Below the pieces are notes generated by a model. The model had not been told where the DNA came from. It searched no databases and saw only the letters and a program-made list of their open reading frames with translations. Positions 28,146-40,110 of a DNA stretch of 64,000 nucleotides are shown one piece after another. The stretch lies in contig CAUYUJ010014172.1 of the NCBI GenBank assembly GCA_963575745.1, forward strand, positions 569,501 through 633,500, given 5' to 3'. A program made the position numbers and the translations under genes. Position 1 is the first letter of the stretch; the number at the start of each line of letters is the position of its first letter. The DNA comes from Prorocentrum cordatum (lineage: Eukaryota > Sar > Dinophyceae > Prorocentrales > Prorocentraceae).

Positions 28146-31100
28146 CGACATTTCTAACCGTGTATTGCCCCATTATGAGACACTGTAAGCCTCTGTGAAC
28201 TTCCAGTGGGCCTCTGGCGGCCTCCAGATAGAGACCTCTGGACAACGACCTCCAGACGGTGGAGGCGCAAGTTGAGGGGCCCGGGGCGCGGAGCCGCGAG
28301 CGAGGACGAGGAAGACGACGAGGACCAGTACGAGGAAGGAGAGTGGACCACTTGGGAGGAGGGGAGAGAGAAGAAGGAGCGGGCCGGGAGGGCAGGAAGG
28401 AGAACTGGCAGGGTGGGAGGAAGGGGGAGGACATGAGAGGACCCCGTGGGCCTCATCAGAGAGGGGCACGCGCTCGGTGTGCTGGCAGACCTCCCCTGCG
28501 CAGCGTGGCCCACAGCTTGGCCCTTGGCAGTGCTCGGATGGAAGCGACGGAGGCCCTCGCCCGATAAGATCGGCAGGCAAACAATTAGGGGGATCCGCAC
28601 TCCCTCCGCATCCGGATGGAAACAAAACTCGAGCTGGACAACGCACTGCACAGCTCGAGCCCTGCTTTTGCGGCGCGGACCTCGCCTTTGTCCGCCCTGC
28701 TGCCGCCCTGGACCGGGCCCGGTCGGCCCAGGCCCCCTTCAGTCGGTCCCTGCCCGCGGACAGTTTCACCAACGCACCCTGGGCAGACAAGACATCAGCC
28801 CGAAGCTAAATTCTGCGCGAACTGACACCAGGTGCGGATCTTCGGCACCCGCGGTCGAGCCAGCCCGATGTCGAACGGTCGGCCAGCCCTCGCTTCGCTA
28901 CCGCATTGCAGCAAAGCTGGGCTTCCGCATTACAAGCGCACATCAATATCTGAATTGGGCTTGGATGCCTATGAATTGCCTTTCCTGTCAGGTCGCTCCA
29001 CTGAGAGACGTCCTGGGCGACATACTTCGGGACCCCGCGGGGGCAAAAACCGCAGACGCAACCCACCCGCCCACCTCGCGCTGGCAGGCGATCTAGACAC
29101 GCGAGAAATTACAGATATGACCCTCTATTCTGGCCTTTCACAAAGAAGATGCCCTCGGCTGGAGCCCGAACGGGGATGTCGGTGGCACTGCCTCCGGGCG
29201 GCAATTTCCGAGCGGGCGAACCCCAGCAGTACACGTCGACTCGTCTGCGAGCGGAATTACATGTTCAACGTCGGTGGCGTTCGGCGATCGGGAAAGCGAC
29301 AATGGAGGACATTATGGTTTTGAGCCCCTTCGGCGCCCAAAACTTGGCCGAAATCTGCACTGTCGCAGGACACGCCGACTACGGCATTCCCGAATGTTCA
29401 GAGTCCAACAGACATTCCGCCAACGCCCGTGCGTTCCAATCGGGCAAAGCCGGCGCAGACAGGCGGTCTGCAGAGGCAGCAAGACGCCCTTCCTTTTAGC
29501 GGCGCTGTCTCTCCCGGTGAGGGCCTCGCCCTCCTTCTTTTCACGGCACGGTGAGGGCATTGGATAAGGAACCCTTGGATAAGGAATCCAGGGTCTGAAA
29601 GCCAGTGGAACGCCAATTGAGGCGTGGCCATGGGTACAACCGACGCCCTCGTCCGATAACGAATCGTCAGGGTCTGAGACCTCCTGGGCATGCTCTCTGA
29701 CGAACGCCCCCGTCATAGCCAGCTCCGCGCAGCCTCTGGGTGACGAACGAGGCCCGATCAACGTGACCCCGGGGTGAAGTGCTCCCCAGATGCCTGGCGA
29801 GTACCGCGCGCCTTCTGCACACCAACGCACACACTCTCTACGGTGCAAAGGCCTGGCACCCTATCACTACTGCCCGTGGACCCCGCAGCGAATCCGTCGT
29901 CCCCCTCCGCGACTCCCCTCCAGGTGCTGCTGCGCCCTGGCACGCGGGGTCGCACTGGTGCTGTGCACGGAGACCGCCTGTCCTGCCCGAAGAGGCCCGA
30001 GGAGACGTGGCGGATGCCGGAAACCCCGGATCCAAAGATGTTACCATCTCTCGGGGGCGTTTTTTTCCGGGGATCTACTGACCTGGGCCAATCCAGACCT
30101 GGGTCAATCAGGCCTTGCAGGATCCTGCAAGATCCTGCAGGATCCTGCACGCAAGCTCGGGTCACTGCACCCCTGGCCCTGTCTGACCGCGTTTGCATTG
30201 ACCCCCGTCTCTTGAGCCCCGATGTTTCCTCCGTCGGCTTCCGCCGGCGGATGCGGCCTCGTTTCCCATCCTCGGGCTTCCGCCGCTCTTCCGCCGCCTC
30301 CCACCGAGGAAGCGATGACAACGCCTTCGATCCTCTGAGGCGAGGCCCTTCCCGGAGCGCCCCACGCGGTGCAGGCTCCGGTGCCACGTGCGGGCCCCTG
30401 GCATCATACCTCCCCACCACCTCCACTCCTCTGCCCTCCCCTTCCCCCCGTCTTCCCTGGGAGAGGGAAGGGGGTGAGGGAGGTGGCGGCGGTGCATAAC
30501 TTTGGGCCCCGTGCTGCTGGCGAGTTGCCGCGTCCAGGGCCACGTTGGCGGCCGGGCCTCCTGCCTCCGGGGCCGCCCTTGGGGACTGGGGCGGGGAGAT
30601 CCGGGGGGGAGGGGGCGGGAGGCTACGGTCGGGAATGTTTAGATAGCGTGTCGTTGAGGATGCCCTGCAGCATGATAGCCAGTCGCTCCGCTCCGCGGGG
30701 TGGGAGACCTGGAGAGGCTTGGGACGTGAACGCTCCAGGGGTGGGCCAGAACTGGCGACGCGACATGCTAAGCCCAAAGTTCCCGACCGTACGGATGATG
30801 GACAAACTCCTGCACATTTAATGCTGAGATTTGGGAACACCCCCCGCGCCCCAAACTTGATAGTATTGGCGGGCTGCGCCGCGATGTGTCCCATCTGTCG
30901 ACTGGCCGAAATCCTGCACCCCGCTGCCGGTTCCAACCAGCATTGACTCGGGAGCACGGGGGGAAGTTCACGCCGGCGCTCTGGTCGCGCGGGCGGTGCA
31001 GGCTGTTTTCCGTCAACCGTACTGAGGCAGCTTGGGGAGGCCAGCAACATTCATTGAGGCTTCCGACGGTGCCCAAATCGAGCCTGCGCGCAAGATTCTG

Positions 31101-31300
31101 GTATGACTCTCAAGATGGGGAGAGCGGCGTGATGCTCACAGCACAGGGCCAGTTCTAGTACTACCATGAAGAAAAGTGTGAGGATATTTTTGGGGAAGGA
31201 GGCCAGAGAACGGGAAAAAAAGATCTCGATCCCTCAGGGGCGCGTCGACACCTAATGAACTCCGTCAGCAATAAAATACATCTTGGAGGGGTGTGCACGG
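28146..31300. other. No gene supported
   Basis: Several overlapping open frames on both strands (for example 28446-29096 plus; 29758-31050 minus) but none with a recognisable domain, periodic hydrophobicity or a convincing neighbour. Small points: GCAGGATCCTGC palindromic words at 30115-30150, and GGATAAGGAAYCC repeated at 29565-29592. I see no promoter or RNA gene. Confidence 0.5.
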
Positions 31301-31317
31301 CACCGATCCAGGTCTCG

Positions 31318-31450
31318 CAGTACGCCTCCTCCTCCTCCTCCTCGTCATCATCATCATCAGCAGCATCATCATCAGCATCAACAGTATCATCATCAGTGTT
31401 GTCATCATCATCATCACCACCATACTCCTCCTAATGCCCCTCCATCATGA
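31318..31450. repeat. TCC then ATC microsatellite
   Basis: CCTCCTCCTCCTC followed by CATCATCATCAGCAGCATC and CATCATCATCACC. The Ile/Ser-rich frame is an artefact. Confidence 0.85.
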
Positions 31451-33142
31451 AATTCAGTGCCGCGCTGCACTTGTTCGGCCTGCAGCAGCGTGGCAAAGAA
31501 TAGAGGAGAGGATGAGGAGGGTCAGACGGAAGAGAGAGAATTATGGGAGGAGGGAGAAAGAGAGAGAGGAGATCTCTCGCAGTCCGGAGGTCCCTGGAGG
31601 GCTCCCGAAGCCTCTGAAGATTCACAACTGCAGGACTTTCCAGACATCTCGATCATATATCCCCCATCCTCCTCCTCCTCCTCCTCCTGATTCCCCTCCT
31701 CCCCTCCCCCATCCACCTTACTGGAGCTCTCGACCCCAGCCTGGGGACCAATGGCCCAAGGGCCCGAAGCCCCCCAGGGCCCGAACAAAAAGCGCCCCCA
31801 GAGTCCCCAACAAACACGGCGCAACGAGTCGCGATTCTCTGGCGCGAGTTTTGCGAGTCGCCAGAAGCCTGGGCCAGCCTGAAGGTCTTCCCCTGGACCA
31901 CTCCAGTTGCCTAGAAGTCCGAAAGAGAATCAAGCCGTGGCAATAAGATGCCCTCGAAGCCCCAACGAGAACCACGAAAAAACACAACCGCTCGCCACAG
32001 AGCCTCAAACATTCCTCTTCCTTCTCTTCACCCTCCTCTTCCCCCTCCTCCTCCCCTTTCTCTGGCCATCCTCCGCTTCCTCTCCTCCTCCTCCTCCTCC
32101 TCACCACCACCACCACCAGCAACCAAGATTATCCTTATAAAGAAATTCCTCCTCCTCCTCCTCTCATCCTCCCACCACCAGGCGCGCTGGTAAGGCAGTC
32201 CCGGCGTTCTTCCTGACACTCTTCACAGTTTATGGCTCTGAAGTTCCACGCTCTCAACAACCACAAAGATCAAGTGCGGGCCGTTTTCAAAACGGGACGT
32301 CCGCTTCGTCGACGTGGACAATCGCCTTACAAGCTTGAAGCAGTCAGAAGGGTGGAGGGCGTGTCGCTCTTTGAATGTGGCGTGACTCTCGCCTCCGTGC
32401 CACGCACATTTGCCTTACATGTTCCAACCAGTTACAAACATGTTGCACAGTTCCTGCTCAAAAGGGGGATCTCGTTTGACAAGTCCTGGAACAATTGCGC
32501 TAAGCACGGATAACGGAAAGACCCATGGAAACTGGGGCTCCTGCTCGTCAGTTCCCCAACGCCAGCGCGAACCGCCAGAAGTGTAAGATGGTGCAACGGC
32601 CACACAGATGGGAGCGGCCCTTTTCAAAACGGGGCGATCGCTGGATAACTCCATGAAGTTTATGGCCCTCCCATTCTAAATCCTTACTACTAAACTGACG
32701 CAGTCCAAAACGGGGCCCTCGTCTGAATCACAGGTCAACAGGGCGCTCGTCTTTCGAGGGGGCGCTTCCCGCTGGTGGGAAGGACTGCTTGCAGGGACTT
32801 CTGAGGAGGGACTTGCTTGGGACGGGAGCGCATGTTTAACACATCGTTGTCGCGTCCCCGATTTACTCTGGTCCTCCTCATGCTCCTCCTCCGCGTCTCC
32901 TTCCTCTGCCTCCTGCTCCTCCACCGAGGAGGGAGAAACAGGAAGAGCAGAAGAGATGGCCGCCCTTCCACCGCCTTCTGCCGAGGAGAAGACGGCAACT
33001 CCTCGATCCTCATAGGCAAGGCCTTTTTTTAGAAGGGGAATAACAGTAATAAGAAACATGAAAAAGGAAATACGAACAATAATAATAAAGAGAAGAAGAA
33101 GCATGATAAGAAGAAACATAATAATAACAATAACATCCTACA
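31451..33142. other. No gene supported; purine and pyrimidine tracts
   Basis: Purine-rich at 31500-31600, TCC-rich at 31668-31720 and 32015-32170, AT-richer at 33035-33140. A 93-codon frame at 32232-32513 has reasonably mixed composition but no family. Words such as TTTTCAAAACGGG recur (32285, 32627), suggesting a short dispersed repeat. Confidence 0.5.
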
Positions 33143-33263
33143 CATAAGCTTTGGCGCTCCGCGAGCGCGCGAAGCGCGCCAGGGGCGGCGCCGGAGGCGC
33201 CGCTGGGGGGGCCCAGCGCGGATCCAAGAAATCCGCGCGGAGCGCCAAACAATTGTGCTTATG
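33143..33263. repeat. Hairpin element (TIR CATAAGC...GCGCTCCGCG)
   Basis: The left end CATAAGCTTTGGCGCTCCGC is inverted at the right end (GCGGAGCGCCAAAC, then GCTTATG after a small loop). The core contains GCGCGCCAGGGGC and GCGGATCCAAGAAATCCGCG words shared with the hairpin at 59251-59387. Size and structure fit a MITE-like element. Confidence 0.6.
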
Positions 33264-34635
33264 CCGTCTTTTCTACTTCGATGTTTGGAGCGCTCCAGAT
33301 GGACAGAGAAATCTCGACAGAGAAGGCCGCCAGGAGGTCGCCTCGAGCGCGTCTGTGGCCATGATCCGCTGCAGCACCTTCGTGGCCTCTCCCCGCAGGC
33401 CGACGAGCGCCCAGCGGCCCCGACGACGACGACGACGACGACGACGACAACGAAGACGACATGTACGTTTCGGAAAATGTCGGGCATTTCTGTACGTTCT
33501 CGTCGCCAAGGCCGGACCCGTCTCGAAAAGGCCCGGATGGACCGCGGAGGGGTCCGGGTTTTGGCAGGACGACGACGACGGGCGTAGTCGACGGACAGCG
33601 CACGACTGCCACAACGCCATGTGCCCTTTCTGGGACTGCTCTGGGCCCTTCGTGGCCACGGCTGGGTGCAGCTCGAGAAGCGGGTCGGGAGGGAACCCGG
33701 GAGGGTACGGGGACCCGTTGTCAGCGGATTTGCAGGGCGGCGACGGCGACTACGACGCCCTTCCTTCAGCAATCCATCCTCCTCCTGATGTCCCATGTCC
33801 TATCCCCTCTTCGTACTCGTCCTCCTCGTCGTCCTGCCTCCTCCCCTCCCCCCTCACTCTCCAACTGCCCTTCTCCCCTCTTGTTCACTTCGCCCCACCC
33901 CTCCACAACCGAGGCAAGCGCGCGCGCGGAGCGCACAGCGCCACGGGGCCATTTCAGGCAGGTGGTGCAGCAAATCAAAGTCTGCAAGGAGGAGCAGAAG
34001 GAGGAGGAGGAGGAGGAGGAGGAGGAGGAGGAGGAGGATCAGGAGAAGGAGGAAGGAGGAAAGAGGAAGATGGAGGTGGCTGGAGGTGAAGGAGGACGGT
34101 CAGATTGTTGTCCTCCCCTGGAACGCCCTCGTCGCCACGGCAGGATTCCCTCCGAAATCCAAGCCAGAACGCACCCCGGGGGAAGTCCAGGCTCCACGAT
34201 TTTGCAGAGGACCCAAACATCCGGGCGCCGAGAAAAAAGTCACGGCATGATATTGTTTTCTACACTGGCCCGCAGAAGCCGTGGTCGGGCCCAGGGAACC
34301 GCAGAAAATCGCTCCGCGATGAAAAGACAGCTCTGCAGGGGATGGGGTCGAAAGCTCCAGGGCCACGTCGACGACCCCTGGACCTGTCCGTGGGCGCGCC
34401 GCTGGCTGCCCCCAGAGGGAAGGTGTTGGACCCGCAACCTCCCTCGTTTCCCCGGTGTGCAGTCTGGGACCCCCTCCCACCTCCCGTTCCGATCCGTCGC
34501 CAGGGACCACCCTCTTTCCGAAGGGGCGGGGACAAGGGGGGGATGGGAGCCCCCACCCCGTTTCGGGCCGGAAGTTGGACCCCCTCATCACCCTTGAAAC
34601 CGATCCTGACCCCAACTTCAATCTAAGCACTGACC
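33264..34635. other. No gene supported; GAC tract, GGA tract and a three-copy short repeat
   Basis: (GAC)n at 33420-33450 and (GGA)n at 33992-34040. A short repeat around CGTGGCCACGGCTGG/CGTCGCCACGGCAGG occurs at about 33650 and 34125 and inverted at about 35215. Open frames are not convincing. Confidence 0.5.
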
Positions 34636-34935
34636 CTCGACCCTGACACCCTAAACCATAACACCCTGGCACACTCACCCTGAAAACTAAACAATCTCCA
34701 AACTCTCTAGCCAGAATCACTCTGAAAACTCAAAGCCCTAACCACAAGCAGTTACCCGACACAGAAGCCCGAATTCGGATCTTTAAAACCCTAGCACTAA
34801 CCCCGTAACCCTAACCCTAAACACGAAATCTTACCCAAACCCTCAATGCCTAACACCCTAAACCCTAACACCACAACGATAACCGTAAACACTAACTAAA
34901 CCCAGCCCCATGCCCTAACCCTACACCCTAACATC
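34636..34935. repeat. Interstitial degenerate telomeric repeat (CCCTAAA/CCCTAA)
   Basis: About 300 bp in which CCCTAA, CCCTAAA and one-base variants (ACCCTGA, ACCCCGTAA) recur, best at 34797-34830 and 34850-34930. TTTAGGG is the telomeric unit known from dinoflagellates. It is degenerate and flanked by non-telomeric DNA on both sides, so it is internal and not a chromosome end. Confidence 0.75.
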
Positions 34936-35269
34936 TTGACTCTGACCCTCGAACCCGCTCTCCTACGCGCCGGATCGCATCGCATCCAGACTCCTCCGCC
35001 AGAGAAGAACATGGGGGAGACCCCCCTCCTTCGCCGGCGCAAAGGCGTGGAGAAGCGGAGGGGACCTCCCACCCCGTTGGAAGGTGGGGGCGAGGGCGTC
35101 AAAACAGAGCCCTTTGAAGGGGAGCGGGCGGGGGGCGCTTTCAACTGTACGGGGAACCTCTGGCGCTCCTTCCCTGACAGGGAGAGCTCCGACGTGAACT
35201 TCGAGGCGGTTCCAGCCGTGGCCACGAGGGCGCTCCCGCAGGCCAAGAAAGATCAAAATCATTTTACAA

Positions 35270-35345
35270 GCCCTCCTCCCCCTCCTCCTCGCCCTCCCCC
35301 TCGTCCTCCTCTCCTTCTTTCCTCATCCTCCTCCGCCTCCTCGTA
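35270..35345. repeat. TCC-rich tract
   Basis: CCTCCTCCCCCTCCTCC tract leading into the CAT array. Confidence 0.7.
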
Positions 35346-35374
35346 CTCCTCCTCCTCTCTTTTACTCCTCCCTC

Positions 35375-35378
<4 letters not shown>

Positions 35379-35430
<52 letters not shown>

Positions 35431-36190
35431 GCATCAGCATCAGCATCAGCATCAGCATCATCAGCATCAGCAACATAGGCATCAGTAGCAGCATCGTACT
35501 AATCATCGTCAGCAGCAGCATCATCATCCCCATCGGCAGCAGCAGCAGCGACAGCAGCAACATCATTATCATAATCATCGTCGTCATCAGCATCTTAGTC
35601 ATCGTCGTCGTGGTCATCATCATCATCAGCATCATCGGCATCGATGTCGTCGTCATCGTCAGCCTCAGCATCATAATCAGATTCATCATCACCATCATCA
35701 TCATCAGCAGCATTATCAGCATCAGGAGCAGCATCATCATCGTCATCATCATCAGCATCAACATCCACAGCAACATCATACTCCGCGACTGCATCATCAT
35801 TTCAGTCAAGATCATCATCAGCAGCAACATCATCATGATCACCATGGTCGTCGTCGGTATCGTTATCGGTATCCATATTGTTATCGGTGTCACCATCATC
35901 GCCACCATCATCATAATCATCATCAACATCATCATCATCACATCCACCACAATCATCATCCTCATCATCAGCATCAGCATCATCATCATCAGCATCATCA
36001 TCAGCAGCATCATCGTCATCAGCATCATCAGCAGCAGTATCAGCGGCAACAGCAGCACAACCGCCACCATTAGCATCATGATCATCAGCATCACCATCGT
36101 CATCATCATCAGCATCATCACCACCACACTCATCACTATCATAATCATCATCATCAACATCATCATCATCATCAGCGGCAGCAGCACCAC

Positions 36191-36225
<35 letters not shown>

Positions 36226-36226
36226 G

Positions 36227-36277
<51 letters not shown>

Positions 36278-36361
36278 GGTCACCATCATCGGCATCAGCA
36301 TCAGCACCACCATCATCACCATCATCAGCATCAGCATCAGCATCACCAACATCATCAACAG

Positions 36362-36411
<50 letters not shown>

Positions 36412-36446
36412 GCATCATCATCAGCATCATCATCAGCAGCATCATT

Positions 36447-36492
<46 letters not shown>

Positions 36493-36505
36493 GCATCATC
36501 ATGCA
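35379..36505. repeat. 1.1-kb (CAT)n array with CAG, CAA and GTC variants
   Basis: Almost entirely CATCATCAGCATC-type triplets, with perfect CAT runs at 35380-35430, 36195-36275 and 36365-36410. Plus-strand Ile/Ser frames and minus-strand Met or Asp frames over 200 codons are repeat artefacts. Confidence 0.95.
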
Positions 36506-37034
36506 TCCTCCTTTGCGTTGGCTGGCCAGCACTAGATCCAGGGTACGTCACTTCGTCATATTACTCCTCCATCTCCTGTTCCTCATTCCTCCCCCTATTG
36601 GTGTTCCTCACCTTGCCCCCCTCCGATCTCATCCTGCTCCTCCTCCTGCTCCTCCTCCTCCTCCTCCTCCTCCTCCTCGTCGTACTCCCTCTTCCTCCTG
36701 CGCCTCCCTCTTCCTCCTGGTCTGGGGACGAGTTGGCGCTCGAGGTATGCAAGGGGAACAAGTGCGGGGCACACAGGGTGAGGCCTGCAGCACAGAGCTT
36801 GCGCTGGGAGAGCAGCCCCCGTTCGGGGGTTGCCCACGCGTGCGCGGCTTTCTGCTCGCGCTGTCGCCCGGCGACCGCTCACTTTCTCGCCGCCGAGCTT
36901 CCTGCACTACACGTTCATCGACACCTCTTGGCGGCGCGCTGGCCACAGGGGCCTCGAAGAGAGGACCCGACTCTTCTCAGAGGCCCCCACGCCTTCATAG
37001 AAGGCCGCTTCCCTTGCCCTGCCCCGACTCAAGT
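36506..37034. other. No gene supported; short TCC tract
   Basis: TCC tract at 36638-36680, otherwise GC-rich sequence with no supported frame. Confidence 0.5.
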
Positions 37035-37215
37035 ACTCCAGATTTCGTCATAAAGGGAGGGGGGTCTCATTTCGGGGGGGGGTCTCTTCCAGGCTATCTT
37101 GGAGGGCCTGGGGGGGTCTGGGGACGATGTTTTGGAGGGTTCTCCCACAGGGGGGGTCTGAAATGGCTTGTCTTGGAGGGTCCAGACCCCCTCCCTTTTA
37201 TTACGAAATCTGGAG
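37035..37215. mobile_element. MITE-like element, family 1 copy a
   Basis: 181 bp with terminal inverted repeats of about 33 bp: ACTCCAGATTTCGTCATAAA at the left and the complement of TTATTACGAAATCTGGAG at the right, both followed inwards by GGGAGGGGG. A second copy, about 95% alike by eye, is at 48498-48679. No coding capacity, so mobilisation would be in trans. Confidence 0.8.
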
Positions 37216-38172
37216 CACGCCCACAGCCGGCCCAGGGACCCCCTCCTGGGGCCCACCCTGGCCAGATCTCCGAGCGGCGTCCAGCCGTGGCGGCCGACGG
37301 CCTCCAGAAACGCCGCGCAGGAGCCTCGGAAGCGATGGCGCCGTCGACGACGCCCTTCGGGAAGGCCGCCGGGCCTCGTCACGGGCCCTGCCGGCCGGCG
37401 CCCTGCGAAGGCGGCGGCAGCCGCAGGGTCTGCTGGTTGTGGAAGACCTCCTCCATGGCGCGGCGCTGCGAGGACGACACCGAGGCGGCCCGCGAGCGCT
37501 CCGACGCGCGCGACCGGGCGCTCGCGCCTGTGAGCGGCCGGGAGCCCGCGCTGAGGCCAGTGGGCGGCCGCTGCCCAGGCTGCTGGGAGGCCTGCAAGGG
37601 GCGGGGCTCGAAGTGCCCAGACCCAGACGGCGACGACGACGACGGCGAGCCACGGGGGGAAAGTGAGAGAGGGCAGGCCTGCTCTGAAGGCACAGGGGCT
37701 TCTCAGAAGCCCTCGCGCCTTGTGATGTGTTTTTAAGCCTGCTCCGAAGACACATGAATCTTCTCAGAAGGTCGGGGGGGGGGTCTGAGAAGCCCCGCCG
37801 TACAGAGCAGGCCTGCCCCCTCTCACTTCCCCCCCTGGCGCACCGCCGACATTGGCCGACCAAGCGACATGGTGTATGCATTGAGCCCCCCGAAGGGCCG
37901 CGGGCTGGTTCGTGTAGGAGCGAGCCATGGTCACCAGCGCGGAGGGTGCGCCTGGAGGGACCAGGGAACGACACAGACATCAGTTCGGGCCCTAGCTGCC
38001 CCGATACGCAGCACGCAGCCCATAGCGCGCTGGCACGAAGCTCAACACGTAGACTGAACACGCGGGCCTAGCGCGATAGGCTCGCCAAAACGTGGGCCAA
38101 CACGTGCGCGCGACGTGTTGAAAAAGGCACGTGCTGCGTTTCAGTACTCAGCGCCCCTCAAACGCGGACTCC
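37216..38172. other. No gene supported
   Basis: GC-rich. TTCTCAGAAGGC/GCTTCTCAGAAGCC words recur (37695-37790), as they do near 20650-20720, so a short dispersed repeat is likely. No frame is convincing. Confidence 0.5.
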
Positions 38173-38295
38173 ACTAACGGGTACTTTGCCCAGTGACCCA
38201 GCGAACCCAACCCTTCCCGAGGCGGGCAACGCTGCATTGCCAGAAAGAGGCCCTAAAGTGTCAACTTTCGGCAAAATTGCAAAGTACCCGTTAGT
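38173..38295. mobile_element. MITE-like element, family 2
   Basis: 123 bp bounded by a perfect 17-bp inverted repeat, ACTAACGGGTACTTTGC at 38173-38189 and its complement at 38279-38295. A partial third copy of the end (AAGTACCCGTTACGG) follows directly. No coding capacity. Confidence 0.75.
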
Positions 38296-38504
38296 AAGTA
38301 CCCGTTACGGTGCCGTTGAAGTACGCGCGCATCAGAACAGCTAAGGCTCGGACGTCCGCGCGGACTCCTCGCGCCGGCGCCAGACCGCGCTCCTGACGCC
38401 CCTTCTCTGGCGCGCGCCGGAGGCGCCACCAGGGATGCGGGGAGGGGGTCCAGGGTCGACTCAAGAAGCCCAAGCAGACCTGCGGAACCGAATGACCCGT
38501 TCGT

Positions 38505-38710
38505 TCATGATCGCGAGCCGGCGGCTTGTTCGTAGCGCTGGCCCAGTGCCCGCCAGGTGCCCGCGTAGAAGTCTCGTGGGTTGCCCAGCGGCGCGTCCGA
38601 GCGCCGCTGCGTGGGGCCCGTGTTGAGGCTGTGGTTCATGTGCTCGTGTTGCTCCTCGGCGGCCGCTTCGCACCCCCCCACCTCTCCCTCCGCAATCCGA
38701 GATCTGTGGG
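38505..38710 (-). CDS. Possible terminal exon of an unrecognised gene
   Basis: Minus-strand segment with protein-like composition: EEQHEHMNHSLNTGPTQRRS, then PLGNPRDFYAGTWRALGQRY and a stop (TGA 38505-38507). A possible acceptor (CCCACAG) lies upstream near 38705. No family, and no upstream exon located. The call rests on composition only. Confidence 0.3.
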
Positions 38711-39049
38711 CATGGAAAATGAGTTCCTGCCTCCGGGATCCCGCCTGCGGGGGCCTGGCCCCCCTGTGTCCCCCACACACAGGGACTCAGCAACACGATG
38801 CAGTACAATACTCCCTTCAAGAGCCGGTACAGAATACAATTCAATTCTCCCTGCGAGGACCCAATTCGCCAACCTGCGCCCTGGCCCGTTGAGGCGTGGT
38901 AGAGGCCAAGGGCTCTCCAGCAGGGTCCCTGCAGCCTTCACAAAGCCACCTCCCCTCTCGCCGTAGACTGTTGCATACATCGCCCCCCCCTCCTGAGGCC
39001 ACGATCGCTTCGCAAAAACGATGGACCCGCGCTCACGAGGCCACGATCC

Positions 39050-39645
39050 CTCGTAAAGAAGCATGGGTCCGCTCTTTCGAGCTCCCAAGACGGCCGAGGC
39101 AAGCAACCAAGGCCGCCAAGATGGTCCCACATGCCTCCAAGACGGTCCAGGATGGCCGCAAGGTGGCTCTATACGCCTCTAAGTGGGCCCAGGACCTCCA
39201 GTAGGGCCCGCCCGAAGAAGACAACGTCATTGATTTGTCTAGGACATGTTTGAAGGATGTTCGCAGTCTGGCCTTTTCAGGAGTCCGGCAGCTCAACACT
39301 GCCCAAGAAGCCTCCAAGATGTCCTCAAGACGGCCTGAGAGGCCCCCAAAGAGAACCCCAAGACAGCCCAAGATGACCCCTGGGTGGCTCAATATGACTC
39401 TAAGACGGCCCAAAAGGGTCTCCAGAGAGAACCGAGAGAGACGGCCTTAGAAGGCCCTTCAACGGCCTAATATGGAGTCTAGATGGCCATACGACGGCCC
39501 CAAGACAGCCCCCATACGGCCAAGAGGGCCCCAAGACGACACAAGAGAGCTCCAAGACGGCCCAAGAGGGCCCGAACACAGCCCAAGAGTGCTCGACAGG
39601 AGTCCAAGACGCTCTGGTCCTGGGCCCGCATCGAACTGGTCTGGT
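39050..39645. repeat. CCAAGACGGCC minisatellite
   Basis: Irregular units of about 15-30 bp built on CCAAGACGGCC/CCCAAGAGGGCCC. Related arrays are at 13075-13260 and 62580-62940. Long frames such as 39033-39413 minus (Leu/Gly/Trp periodic) come from the repeat. Confidence 0.8.
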
Positions 39646-39899
39646 GACCGATCCCGATCCGGGGGGCCACGTCCATTTCAAAGCGAGGAGCACCCCGTCG
39701 AACTTTGAGCCCCGAACAAAAGAAGATAGAAGGAATATGGCACGCTAGGTGCGCTCGCACCACATCTGACATTGTATGCCCCCCTCCCATCCCTTCCCAT
39801 TGCGCTGATTTGCTCTGTATCCGCGGACGCGTGTCATAGCCGATCTGGGACTCCACAAAAGACACCACCGTGCCATGTGCAGTCGGAAATCGGAAATTC

Positions 39900-40110
39900 G
39901 CGGGACCTGCGCGACCTGGGGGACCTCTGTGGCCTGTGGAGCCTGTGAGGCCTGCGATACCTGCGAGACCTGTGGAACCTGTGGGACCTGTGCAACCTGT
40001 GGACACTGTGAGATCTGTGAATCCTGCGAGACCTGCGAGACCCGTGCTGGCGGGACCTGTGAGACCCGGGGGACCTCTGCGGGACCTGTGAGACATGAGA
40101 CATCTATGGG
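39900..40110. repeat. 9-bp minisatellite GACCTGTGN
   Basis: Over twenty units of GGACCTGYG/GAGACCTGCG type. Three frames read as regular peptides (Cys every third residue, or Gly-Pro-like), but only because the unit is 9 bp. Confidence 0.85.

Noticed and set aside
34636-34935. A chromosome end
   Set aside because: Repeats are degenerate and non-telomeric sequence continues on both sides.
35610-37736. 708-codon plus-strand protein and poly-Asp or poly-Met minus-strand proteins
   Set aside because: Products of the CAT triplet array; no sequence outside the repeat supports them.
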